Shown here one piece after another: positions 8,347 to 16,084 of a DNA stretch of 64,000 nucleotides. The stretch comes from JBGSOV01 sp041738935. GTDB taxonomy: Bacteria; Patescibacteriota; Gracilibacteria; CAIRYL01; GCA-016699755. The notes under the pieces were generated by a model, which had not been told where the DNA came from, made no database searches, and saw only the letters and a program-made list of their open reading frames with translations. Location: contig JBGSOV010000019.1 in NCBI GenBank assembly GCA_041738935.1, forward strand, positions 29,649 to 93,648, in the 5' to 3' direction. Position numbers and translations under genes: made by a program. Each line of letters begins with the position of its first letter. Position 1 is the first letter of the stretch.

Positions 8347-9714
8347 ATGAAAAAAACTTCCATTCTCTTTGCTGTAGCACTTGTGTTGGCGAGCAGCGTT
8401 GGTTCGTTTTTTGCATATCAAGACGAACTTTTAGCACAACTGCCCGACATTGCGGCATATTCGATTCCCGGTCAAAGGAGTGATCGGGTTAATATCACCG
8501 CCAATCCGACTACCGTTGAAATGATGGGGAGTGTGACTCTCAGTTGGCAAAACACGAATGTGGCGTCTTGTGGAATTTGGTCATCGATGAGCCATTGGAT
8601 TACCACAAATGTTGCCAATCCTCAAAATGGCAGCATGAAACATGGTCCTATTACCAACTGCGAACAGATTGTCATGTCGTGCACACCGACAGAAGGCGGC
8701 GGCGAACTCCTGAATCATGTGGATGTTGGTACGACAGATTCTGCTTGTATCGGTACAGGAAGCATGCCGGGTGGCATCGACCTTGGAGGTGCTCTTGGAG
8801 GAGGCACTCCGGAAATTCCTGCAGGAACAGGTGGTGGTAATCAAGATGGAGGAACAACAGGTGGTGGCAATCAGGATGGAGGTGTGGGACTACCGGATGT
8901 TGGTCAGCTTCCAACTCTTCCCGAAGATGACGGAGGCACTCCGGAAATTCCTGCAGGAACAGGTGGTGGCAATCAAGATGGAGGAACAACAGGTGGTGGC
9001 AATCAAGGCGGTGAAACCGATAACTCGGAATGTGGTTGCCGAACTGTGTGTGTCAACAATGAATGTACAGAAGAATGCGCCGGAGACTGTCAAAACGGTG
9101 GTGGTCAAACGGGTGGTGGCGTAGGTGGGCAAGTCGGTGGAGGACAGATGCCGGACTTGGGACAGCTTGGCGGTCAAGGTGCCGGACTTGGTGCAGGACT
9201 CGGTGCCGGCACAGGTGCACAGCTTGGAAATCTTGGTGGAGGACAAGGAGCTGGTCTCGGCGGACTTGCTGGCAACTTTTGTGGGATTATCAATCAACAA
9301 CTCCAGCGAATTCAGGGAAACTTTTCTATTCCGGCAGATATCAATCAGCGCCTGCGTGCGGTTTGTGGCACACAAGATCAAGGAGACCAAAATGCACAAG
9401 CCTTCTCATTGGAAGCTGGCACCGGTCAATCGACTCATTTTATTTGGCATACCGGCTTCTTTACACGCGATGGACAGACCTGGGAACCGGTAGAACTCGA
9501 AGGCGAAACGACCTCGGATGCTACTGCAAACTGGTTTGTCGGTGAAGCGAATGCCGATGTACCGCTCTCTGACGCAGAGGCAGGGCGTCTTAATTTTTTG
9601 GCAGTCTATCAATGCGACCTGATCAACAACGAATGGAAGTGCGGTTGCACAGGAAGCATCAACACCTGCACAGATCATGGTGAGTATTCTATTCAGGCGT
9701 TTAGAGCTCCCTAA
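8347..9714 (+). CDS. Secreted Gly-rich repetitive surface protein
   Basis: The protein has 455 residues. An N-terminal signal peptide (MKKTSILFAVALVLASS) is followed by a domain of about 110 residues with four Cys. A low-complexity Gly/Gln/Thr region (about 140-330) then holds two near-identical blocks GGTPEIPAGTGGGNQDGG and a Cys-rich island CGCRTVCVNNECTEEC. The last 130 residues look folded, with more Cys. It has no recognised catalytic motif and is probably an exported adhesin or matrix-like protein. It has its own promoter and converges on rpe. Confidence 0.7.
   Translation: MKKTSILFAVALVLASSVGSFFAYQDELLAQLPDIAAYSIPGQRSDRVNITANPTTVEMMGSVTLSWQNTNVASCGIWSSMSHWITTNVANPQNGSMKHGPITNCEQIVMSCTPTEGGGELLNHVDVGTTDSACIGTGSMPGGIDLGGALGGGTPEIPAGTGGGNQDGGTTGGGNQDGGVGLPDVGQLPTLPEDDGGTPEIPAGTGGGNQDGGTTGGGNQGGETDNSECGCRTVCVNNECTEECAGDCQNGGGQTGGGVGGQVGGGQMPDLGQLGGQGAGLGAGLGAGTGAQLGNLGGGQGAGLGGLAGNFCGIINQQLQRIQGNFSIPADINQRLRAVCGTQDQGDQNAQAFSLEAGTGQSTHFIWHTGFFTRDGQTWEPVELEGETTSDATANWFVGEANADVPLSDAEAGRLNFLAVYQCDLINNEWKCGCTGSINTCTDHGEYSIQAFRAP
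8800..9008 (+). repeat. Direct repeats of about 77 bp inside the Gly-rich gene
   Basis: A block beginning GGAGGCACTCCGGAAATTCC at 8800 recurs at 8932, so the offset is 132 bases. The blocks run about 77 bases with few differences and encode GGTPEIPAGTGGGNQDGG-type units. Shorter internal repeats of GGTGGTGGCAATCA occur in each block. Such repeats allow length variation by recombination. Confidence 0.75.
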
Positions 9715-9766
9715 GCACTGGAATCCGTCATCTAGTGGAGAAACCCGAAGTGTGTACTTGAATCAA

Positions 9767-10399
9767 TCAGTTACCACGTAGGATATTAGCGGCATGCTGA
9801 AGGTCTTGTGCTTGCCAAAAGTACGAACCGGAGACAATCCAGTTAGCGCCTGCTGCAAGCGCTGCACCAATAGTTTTGTCGCTCATTCCACCATCAATTT
9901 GGATATCTAAATCAGGGAATTCGTCACGAATGCGGCGTACTTTTTGGAGCGTTTCGGGCAAAAATGATTGCCCAGAAAAACCCGGGTTAACACTCATAAT
10001 CAGCACAAAATCAGCAAGTGCAATTGCCTCACGCGCAAATTCAAAACTCGTTCCCGGATTAAGCACAACGCCAGCTCGCATCTTCAGTAAGCGAATTGTC
10101 TGCAGCGTTTTGTGAATATGCGGGCAAACTTCGACATGTACCGACAAGGCGTCTGCGCCCGCTTTGGCAAAGTCTTCGAGCAACACATCGGGTTTTTCAA
10201 CCATCAGATGCGCGTCAAATGGTTTGGTGGAAGTGAGGCATTTGAGCACTGGCGCGCCAAAAGTGAGATTGGGCACAAACTGTCCATCCATCACATCAAA
10301 ATGAAAGCCATCAACGAATGGTTCGGCGCGAGCAATTTCTGCAGCAAACCGAGACATGTCGGCAGAAAGCAGTGAAGGGGCGATTTTGATTTGGCTCAT
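9767..10399 (-). CDS. rpe: Ribulose-phosphate 3-epimerase
   Basis: The 210-residue TIM-barrel enzyme interconverts ribulose-5-phosphate and xylulose-5-phosphate. The family signatures are complete: IAPSLLSADMSRF at the N-terminus, the metal-binding His/Asp in FHFDVMDG near 33-35, AHLMVEKP near 63, MSVNPGFSGQSF near 137, and IDGGMS with the second catalytic Asp near 172. It is the last gene of a leftward run that also has rpiB, which together cover the pentose-phosphate isomerase steps. Confidence 0.97.
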   Translation of the reverse strand: MSQIKIAPSLLSADMSRFAAEIARAEPFVDGFHFDVMDGQFVPNLTFGAPVLKCLTSTKPFDAHLMVEKPDVLLEDFAKAGADALSVHVEVCPHIHKTLQTIRLLKMRAGVVLNPGTSFEFAREAIALADFVLIMSVNPGFSGQSFLPETLQKVRRIRDEFPDLDIQIDGGMSDKTIGAALAAGANWIVSGSYFWQAQDLQHAANILRGN

Positions 10400-10448
10400 A
10401 AAAAATAGCTATGCAATAAAAGTCTAGCAAAAAAACTGGTGTGCGTCA

Positions 10449-10685
10449 TCAACGAAAGATGGTGACAAAATTGATGAGCGCGATGATGCCCCAAACAGCT
10501 TCGAGCGCGATGCCCGGATAAGCTTTTTTGCGAATATATTCGATAGCCAAAAAAACTGCGCCAATCAGGTTCATCATGGGAAATATTACGTCATCAGGAG
10601 AGATGATTTGTAAGACATTTAATAGGTACGCCACAATAATAATCGATGTTCCGCTCCAACCAATGAGAATCAGGAGTAATTTCAC
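10449..10685 (-). CDS. Small integral membrane protein (CBU_0592-like)
   Basis: The protein has 78 residues and three hydrophobic segments: residues 3-25, a central one around MMNLIGAVFLAIEY, and a C-terminal one around WGIIALINF. The layout and the PMMNLIGAVFLA segment resemble the CBU_0592 family of small membrane proteins of unknown role. The gene overlaps the 3' end of rpiB by four bases, so it is translationally coupled to it. Confidence 0.6.
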   Translation of the reverse strand: MKLLLILIGWSGTSIIIVAYLLNVLQIISPDDVIFPMMNLIGAVFLAIEYIRKKAYPGIALEAVWGIIALINFVTIFR

Positions 10686-11119
10686 GATTCAGAAGCAGAG
10701 AGCTGCTCAACACGCCGCTGATGGCGTCCGCCTTCAAAATCGGTTGCGAGAAAAGTGGTAACAATATCTTTTGCAATTTCGGCGCCAGTGGTGCGTGCGC
10801 CGAGTGCGAGAACATTAGCATTGTTGTGTTGCCGCGCCAAACGAGCATGTGTCGAAGTAAAGCAAAGCGCAGCCCGTGCGCCGTCGACTTTATTGGCGGC
10901 GATAGAAATACCGATGCCGGTTCCACAAATCACGATTCCGAATGCATCAGAATCAGCAACGGTTTTTTGAGCGACTGCTTTACCGAAAGCAGGATAATCG
11001 ACAGAATCGGCGGAATTCGTTCCGAGATCTTCAACTTGATAACCGCTTGAAAGAAGTATTGCTTTGAGCTCTTCTTTGAGAGAATAGCCGCCGTGATCGG
11101 CTCCGAGGTAGATTTTCAT
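10682..11119 (-). CDS. rpiB: Ribose-5-phosphate isomerase B
   Basis: The enzyme converts ribose-5-phosphate to ribulose-5-phosphate. The 145-residue protein shows the RpiB hallmarks: GADHGGYSLKE at the N-terminus, the catalytic-Cys motif VICGTGIGISIAANK near 64-78, HARLARQHNNANVLALGAR near 91-109, and a C-terminal FEGGRHQRRV phosphate-binding segment. It sits downstream of grpE in the same direction and overlaps the small membrane gene. Confidence 0.96.
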   Translation of the reverse strand: MKIYLGADHGGYSLKEELKAILLSSGYQVEDLGTNSADSVDYPAFGKAVAQKTVADSDAFGIVICGTGIGISIAANKVDGARAALCFTSTHARLARQHNNANVLALGARTTGAEIAKDIVTTFLATDFEGGRHQRRVEQLSASES

Positions 11120-11185
11120 AAGAAATAAAAAGAATTTTTTTAGAGCATCGTTTTATCGGTGACTTTTGTAACCGTTGTTGTTTTG

Positions 11186-11692
11186 CTACTCGGTGTATCC
11201 GCCACGAACGCGGGCGGCACGAAGTACTTTGTCATGCAAGCGGTAACCGGTTTGAAGAATTTCGACAACAGTTTCGGCGCCTTCGCTATCAATGGTAATC
11301 ACTTCGTGGATTTCGGGGTCAATCGGCACGCCGATTTGATCAATGCGCTCAACACCTTGCGCTTGCAAAGTTGTCAAAAGCGACGAAAGAATCGTTTCGA
11401 TGCCACGCGTCCAATCGGTTACTTCGGTTGGCTTGTTTTTGAGCGCCAACTCGATAGTGTCGAGACATGGCAAGAGTGTTTGTAAAATATTTTCTGCTCC
11501 TAATTGTGGTAAACGGATGCGATCTTCGTTGGCGCGCCGACGAACATTTTGCAGGTCTGCAATCGAGCGCAGTAGTTGTTCTTCTTTGTCGGCAAGTTGA
11601 GTACGAAGCTCGTCGAGTTCGGTGGGAGATTGAGAAATTTTTGAAGAATTGTCCTCTTCAGGAGATTTATTGTGAGGGGTTTTGGGCGTCAT
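11186..11692 (-). CDS. grpE: Nucleotide exchange factor GrpE
   Basis: GrpE is the DnaK co-chaperone that releases ADP. With the ATG at 11692 it has 168 residues: a polar N-terminus, a long coiled coil (LRTQLADKEEQLLRSIADLQ), the NVRRRANED segment, and a beta domain ending in GYRLHDKVLRAARVRGG, the conserved GrpE C-terminus. A longer frame reaches 11752 but lies inside the upstream gene. The start overlaps the end of the solute-binding-protein gene by 26 bases. DnaK and DnaJ are not in the window. Confidence 0.93.
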   Translation of the reverse strand: MTPKTPHNKSPEEDNSSKISQSPTELDELRTQLADKEEQLLRSIADLQNVRRRANEDRIRLPQLGAENILQTLLPCLDTIELALKNKPTEVTDWTRGIETILSSLLTTLQAQGVERIDQIGVPIDPEIHEVITIDSEGAETVVEILQTGYRLHDKVLRAARVRGGYTE

Positions 11693-13094
11693 ATTGATTA
11701 CGGAAAGAGATAATAGCGGCAGCCACATCAGCAATAGTCGTCGGAATAACATCGCGTGGCGGTTTTTCTACGAGCAGATCGGCGATATTTTTGGCAAAAA
11801 GGTCATAAAAATCAAGGGCATCGAACGGCACGATTGGGTTTTTGGCAAGGAGCGCCGAGTCGCGAAAAATATTAAAATCCGCAATTGCTTTGCGGCTCGC
11901 GGTTTTTTTGGAGCGTTGTGCGTACGAAAGAAGGGATTGTTCTTCTGCCAGATGTGTCAAAAATGCCCACGCTTGGTCAGGATGCGGCGCACTTTTGGGA
12001 ACCGCCAGCCCCCACGTTTCGCCATACGTCACATCGCGACCAACAGCCACTTGCGGCATAGCATAGACGCCGACAGCAGAATCCTTGAGCTTGGTGTTGA
12101 CTCCGGACAAAAACGAGCGGGTAATTGTCAAATATTCCTCTTCGGTGCCAAAGATTACCGCGGCGTTTCCTTCCAAAAAGAGGTCGACGGCAGATTTATC
12201 AAGCTGATCACGCTTGCGTCCTTCTGCTTGCGAAAAATCATACAAGCTTTTGATCAGCCCGACACCATCGCCAATGACTTCTTCGCTCGGATTTTCTTCT
12301 CCAGACTGGAGCATGAGCAAGGTGAAAAGTCTGCCCACAGTATTGCTTTTGTCAGGCGCATCGAGGAGTAAAAAACTATTTTTTTTATTTTCATTAAACT
12401 TCGTAAAGTTTTTTTGGTCGGCGAAAAAATCTGACCACACCTTGCTGGGTCTGTCTCCCACGACAATGCGGTCGTCCCGCAACAAATCTTGATTCACGAT
12501 CATCAGCAAAGTACGAACAAAGAGGGGGATTGCCAGAGTTTTGTCGCCATCAGAAAACGCATCACAGGTAAACGGGAAGAAAAAATTATAGCATTCTTCA
12601 GGAATATACAGCGCGGCAGGTGCGGGAGCAAGTTCGTTTTTGATCTCTTTGATCCAACCATTCTTGACCATTACAATGTCTGGTGCTTCGCCAGTAGCAA
12701 GCGCGTGCTTGAGCGAATTGAGATATGCTCGCTCTTGCGAAAAAGTTTGCAGTGCGACTGTCACATTGGGGAATTGACGATTAAATTCTTGAATCGGCCA
12801 GCGCAAATTTTCGGTATTCTCTTGGTAGAGCCACGTATCGAGCACAATGGCTTGATCACTCAAAAATGGGGAGAGGTCTTTTTCACGTTTCTTTTTCCAA
12901 TTTTTGGTGGCGGTAGCAAGACGCTTGGACGTTTCGGTTTGCGCTTCGTCAGTGTGGGCGACAAAATTGAGTACAATGGCAATCCGACTATCGGGCAACA
13001 GTTGCCGAGAAAAATCAGCAACAGGAGCAGGCAGCGCGTTTGGAAATGTCGCAGCAAGCAGGGCAATACCGATGCTAACAATAGTACTGCTCAT
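11667..13094 (-). CDS. Extracellular solute-binding protein, family 1-like
   Basis: The protein has 475 residues. An N-terminal membrane segment/signal (MSSTIVSIGIALLAATFPNA) is followed from about 100 by a family 1 solute-binding fold (GEAPDIVMVKNGWIKEI, IPLFVRTLLMIVNQDLL, and a late WGLAVPKSAPHPDQAWAFLTHL). Such proteins deliver sugars or similar ligands to ABC importers, but no importer permease or ATPase is nearby. The ATG at 13094 overlaps the hrcA stop (ATGA) and the 3' end overlaps grpE, so it is wedged inside a heat-shock operon. A signal-anchor rather than a cleaved signal is possible, since no lipobox Cys is seen. Confidence 0.8.
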   Translation of the reverse strand: MSSTIVSIGIALLAATFPNALPAPVADFSRQLLPDSRIAIVLNFVAHTDEAQTETSKRLATATKNWKKKREKDLSPFLSDQAIVLDTWLYQENTENLRWPIQEFNRQFPNVTVALQTFSQERAYLNSLKHALATGEAPDIVMVKNGWIKEIKNELAPAPAALYIPEECYNFFFPFTCDAFSDGDKTLAIPLFVRTLLMIVNQDLLRDDRIVVGDRPSKVWSDFFADQKNFTKFNENKKNSFLLLDAPDKSNTVGRLFTLLMLQSGEENPSEEVIGDGVGLIKSLYDFSQAEGRKRDQLDKSAVDLFLEGNAAVIFGTEEEYLTITRSFLSGVNTKLKDSAVGVYAMPQVAVGRDVTYGETWGLAVPKSAPHPDQAWAFLTHLAEEQSLLSYAQRSKKTASRKAIADFNIFRDSALLAKNPIVPFDALDFYDLFAKNIADLLVEKPPRDVIPTTIADVAAAIISFRNQYDAQNPSQ

Positions 13095-13813
13095 GGTGTG
13101 GTGAGAAAACGTGCGGCAGCTTCGATGGCAACGATGTTGTGTGCATAATCCATGCGAATTGGCCCGAGCACTCCCAAAAAGCCCGGACGATCGGCTGCGC
13201 GAAATTTGGAAATAATGAGGCTGCACGACTGAATCTCGGGAATGACGTTTTCGCTGCCGATAAAAATGCGTGGTTCGCCGTTGTCTTCGATTTCGAGCGA
13301 TTCGAGTACGGTTTGAAAATTATGCTCAAGTACACGAAAAACTCCACTCGCTACATCGGGTTGATTAGAAAATTCTGGTTGGCGCAAAACATTAGAAAAT
13401 CCCAAAAAAAACATCCGTTCAGTGCTCGGCACCGTGGCAAACGCAACATTTGGCGTCATCGCGGTTAATACCGAGACTGCGTCATAAACGCGCTCGTCAT
13501 AGCGTTTTTGACGCAGATACGCTTCGACTTGCGTGGCAAATTGCTGTTCGACCCGCGGACGAATGTGGGCAATATCATCATGGCAATGCGCCACAAAAAA
13601 ACGAAACCCTTTTTCGGTCGGTACGCGTCCCGCGGATGTGTGTGGCGATGCGAGCATCCCTTCCTCTTCGAGCGATCCCATTTCGCTGCGGATAGTCGCT
13701 GGCGAAAAAGGAAAGTGAAAAACCTCTTGTAAAAAGCGCGAGCCGACTGGATTAGCAGTCTCGATAAAGCTTTTAACAATGGCCTGCAAAATAATACTAC
13801 GTCTTTCTTTCAT
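13091..13813 (-). CDS. hrcA: Heat-inducible transcription repressor HrcA (short form)
   Basis: HrcA represses chaperone genes through CIRCE operators. The winged helix occupies residues 1-75 (IVKSFIETANPVGSRFLQE, then SPATIRSEMGSLEEEGMLASPHTSAGRVPTEKGFR, the family signature). At 240 residues it is about 100 shorter than Firmicutes HrcA, mostly in the central insert; the C-terminal GAF-like end (GFLGVLGPIRMDY) is kept. It is the first gene of an operon with a solute-binding protein and grpE. Confidence 0.92.
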   Translation of the reverse strand: MKERRSIILQAIVKSFIETANPVGSRFLQEVFHFPFSPATIRSEMGSLEEEGMLASPHTSAGRVPTEKGFRFFVAHCHDDIAHIRPRVEQQFATQVEAYLRQKRYDERVYDAVSVLTAMTPNVAFATVPSTERMFFLGFSNVLRQPEFSNQPDVASGVFRVLEHNFQTVLESLEIEDNGEPRIFIGSENVIPEIQSCSLIISKFRAADRPGFLGVLGPIRMDYAHNIVAIEAAARFLTTP

Positions 13814-13824
13814 GAGGTGTCATT

Positions 13825-13851
13825 ATTATAGCAAATTCTGCCTTTCTGCTA
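13825..13851 (-). promoter_or_regulatory. hrcA promoter overlapped by a CIRCE-like inverted repeat
   Basis: On the minus strand TGCTATAAT is an extended -10 promoter (+ strand 13825-13833), only 12 bases from the hrcA ATG, so the leader is very short. TAGCA (13829-13833) and TGCTA (13847-13851) form an inverted repeat across it. CIRCE is TTAGCACTC-N9-GAGTGCTAA; here the TAGCA/TGCTA cores are two bases closer than in CIRCE and the inner CTC/GAG is absent, so this is at best a degenerate site. Confidence 0.45.
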
Positions 13852-13991
13852 AAGCATCTTGTAGGGCTGAAGATTATCTCTTGGCAGGTAGCATCGTCGG
13901 CAAATCCTGTTCACATGTGAGAAAGCAAGAAAAGTATCCAAAAGCCTAAATTTGCGGCACAATCGGTCTGATTTTTTGGATAAATTTTCGA

Positions 13992-15536
13992 ATGACACTT
14001 GCGCGTAAAATCCTCGGCAATACTTTTGCCCAAGTCGCTGGGCGCTTTGTGACTGCGCTGCTGGCTGTTATTGTTGTCAAAATCCTGACGGTTTATCTCG
14101 GGCAAGCGGGCTATGGCAAATACGCGACGATTTATGAATTTTTGGCATTTTTTGGCGCCTTTGCCGATTTTGGTATTTTTACGATTGCCGTGCGCGAAAT
14201 GTCGAAGGACAAGGCGAAAGAAGCGGCGATTTTTGGTAATGCGCTCGTATTGCGGACATTTTTTACCACCGGAGCTTTGCTGTTGGCGGCGTTGACGGTG
14301 TGGTTTATTCCGCAGTATCGCGATACGGTGATTCCGCTTGGCGTTGCGATTGCGGCGCTTTCGACCTTTTTTGTGATTATGTCCGGCACATTTTCGGCAG
14401 CGCTGCAAATGCGTCTGCGCATGGAAGTTGCCGCCTTTGGACTCATTATTGGCAAAGTTTTTACGGTTGTAGCGATTGTGGCAATTACAAAATTGTGGTT
14501 TCCGAGCGCTCCCGAAGAATCGTTTTTTTGGCTGATCTGGGCAGGAACGATTGGCGGAGCAATTACTTTTGGTATCACGGCGCTTGTGACCATGCGGATT
14601 TTTCCGGTGCGGATTGCTTTTGATTGGGCGCTTGTAAAGCAATTACTCTTTGAAGCGGCGCCATTTGCGGTTGCACTTGCACTCAACACTTTCTATTTGC
14701 GAATGGATATTTTGTTGCTGTCGCTCTTTTTGCCAATCACGACTGATGGTATCTGTGCCGAGCGGTTTTGTGGCGACACCGAAGTCGGTTCGTACGCCGT
14801 TGCCGCGCGCATGGTCGAGATTGTGGTGATGATTCCAATTTATTTTATGAACTCGGTTCTACCGACTCTCACGCGCACTTTGGCGGAAAAATCACATCTG
14901 CTTACTAAAATTCTTAATAATGCTTTTGCTTTTTTGCTTGCAGTCGGGCTTCCCGCAGGAATATTGATGGTTATGCTTTCGCGCGAAGTCGTGCGCATTA
15001 TTGCTTCGGAAGAGTTTGTGAGCACCGCGACAAGTGCTGGCTCGGATACTGCGATTCGTATTTTGGGACTGATGATTCCGCTCGCGTTTGTATCGATGTT
15101 TTTTGGCTTTTTGCTGATTGCCATTGGCAAGCAATCGACACTCATTTGGATTAACTTGAGCACCGTCACTTTTAATCTGCTTGCGGACACTTGGGCGATT
15201 CCGCACTACGGTTTTGTCGGCGCCGCTTACGCTTCGCTCATGTCAGAATTTGTGATGATTAGTTTGATGGCAGCTTTCGCGTATCGTGCGTACCAATGGC
15301 ATCCGCCGCTGGGGAATACGACAAAAACAATTCTTGCTGCGGGGATTTCGGGAATAATTGCTCTTGGAGTTCATCAGCTTGCTGAAAATTTTGGCAGCAT
15401 TATCAGTCTCTTCGCTACCAGTTTTATTTTTGCGGGAGTGTATTACTTTGTGTTGCGTCGCCTAGGCGTGATTACTCCTGAAATTTTGCAGCTGCTTAAA
15501 AAAACGCCGCCGAATCAAGAAATGAGCGATGTCTAA
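13992..15536 (+). CDS. Oligosaccharide flippase (MATE/Wzx-like)
   Basis: The membrane protein of 514 residues has about fourteen helices and a polysaccharide-biosynthesis flippase start (NTFAQVAGRFVTALLAVIVVK, then YLGQAGYGKYATIYEF). Charged residues within the helices and the 12-14 TM layout fit the MOP superfamily, whose members flip lipid-linked sugars outward. A Cys-containing loop near 250 (GICAERFCGD) is unusual. Its 3' end overlaps the next gene by eight bases. No glycosyltransferases are nearby. Confidence 0.85.
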   Translation: MTLARKILGNTFAQVAGRFVTALLAVIVVKILTVYLGQAGYGKYATIYEFLAFFGAFADFGIFTIAVREMSKDKAKEAAIFGNALVLRTFFTTGALLLAALTVWFIPQYRDTVIPLGVAIAALSTFFVIMSGTFSAALQMRLRMEVAAFGLIIGKVFTVVAIVAITKLWFPSAPEESFFWLIWAGTIGGAITFGITALVTMRIFPVRIAFDWALVKQLLFEAAPFAVALALNTFYLRMDILLLSLFLPITTDGICAERFCGDTEVGSYAVAARMVEIVVMIPIYFMNSVLPTLTRTLAEKSHLLTKILNNAFAFLLAVGLPAGILMVMLSREVVRIIASEEFVSTATSAGSDTAIRILGLMIPLAFVSMFFGFLLIAIGKQSTLIWINLSTVTFNLLADTWAIPHYGFVGAAYASLMSEFVMISLMAAFAYRAYQWHPPLGNTTKTILAAGISGIIALGVHQLAENFGSIISLFATSFIFAGVYYFVLRRLGVITPEILQLLKKTPPNQEMSDV

Positions 15537-15972
15537 AATTATAAAAGAATTGGGCGGAGCCTTTATCACCTTTGGGGTTGTGGGTTTTTTGGCAAATTTT
15601 TTTTGGGAATCCGTTCAGGCATATTCCTTGTATCAAAATCATGTTATAGATTCTCCAGATTACACCCGCATGATGGTCGTGGTTTCTCTGAGGGACATGT
15701 TTTTGCTGTTCTCTGTGCTCGTTGTCAGCATGTTGATTTTTCGCAATCGACATTGGTATTTGCGCATGTCACCATCAAATCATGCCTTTGTTGTCGTCAG
15801 CAATCTATTGCTCGCCGTTTTTATTGAGGTTCGAGCACTCTATTTTGAAAACGCCTGGCAATATAGCAACTTGATGCCGACGATGTTTGGCATCGGTCTT
15901 TCTCCACTTTTGCAACTGGTTGTGACCTGGTATTTGGCATGGTGGATTACAAAGGTGCCTTTTAATCGATAA
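15529..15972 (+). CDS. Four-helix membrane protein of unknown function
   Basis: The protein has 147 residues and four predicted helices (about 8-28, 50-70, 82-102, 118-142). The sequence has several aromatic-rich stretches (FFWESVQAYSLYQ, HWYLRM). I do not recognise a family. It overlaps the flippase gene by eight bases in another frame, so the two are probably translated together. The 112 bases after it, before the converging copA, hold nothing I can support. Confidence 0.65.
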   Translation: MSKIIKELGGAFITFGVVGFLANFFWESVQAYSLYQNHVIDSPDYTRMMVVVSLRDMFLLFSVLVVSMLIFRNRHWYLRMSPSNHAFVVVSNLLLAVFIEVRALYFENAWQYSNLMPTMFGIGLSPLLQLVVTWYLAWWITKVPFNR

Positions 15973-16084
15973 ATTTTGGGTAAATAATCTTGTAAGACCC
16001 ATACATCAAACAAGCGCGTACTATTGTTGTGATATTAATCGACATGATTCATTACACATCGGCGAACTTTTCAAAATCACTGAC

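Noticed and set aside
11186..11752. Longer GrpE starting at 11752
   Set aside because: The extra 20 hydrophobic residues lie inside the solute-binding gene and GrpE is cytoplasmic, so ATG 11692 is preferred.
13829..13851. Canonical CIRCE element
   Set aside because: Only the TAGCA/TGCTA cores match and their spacing is two bases short, so it is reported only as CIRCE-like.
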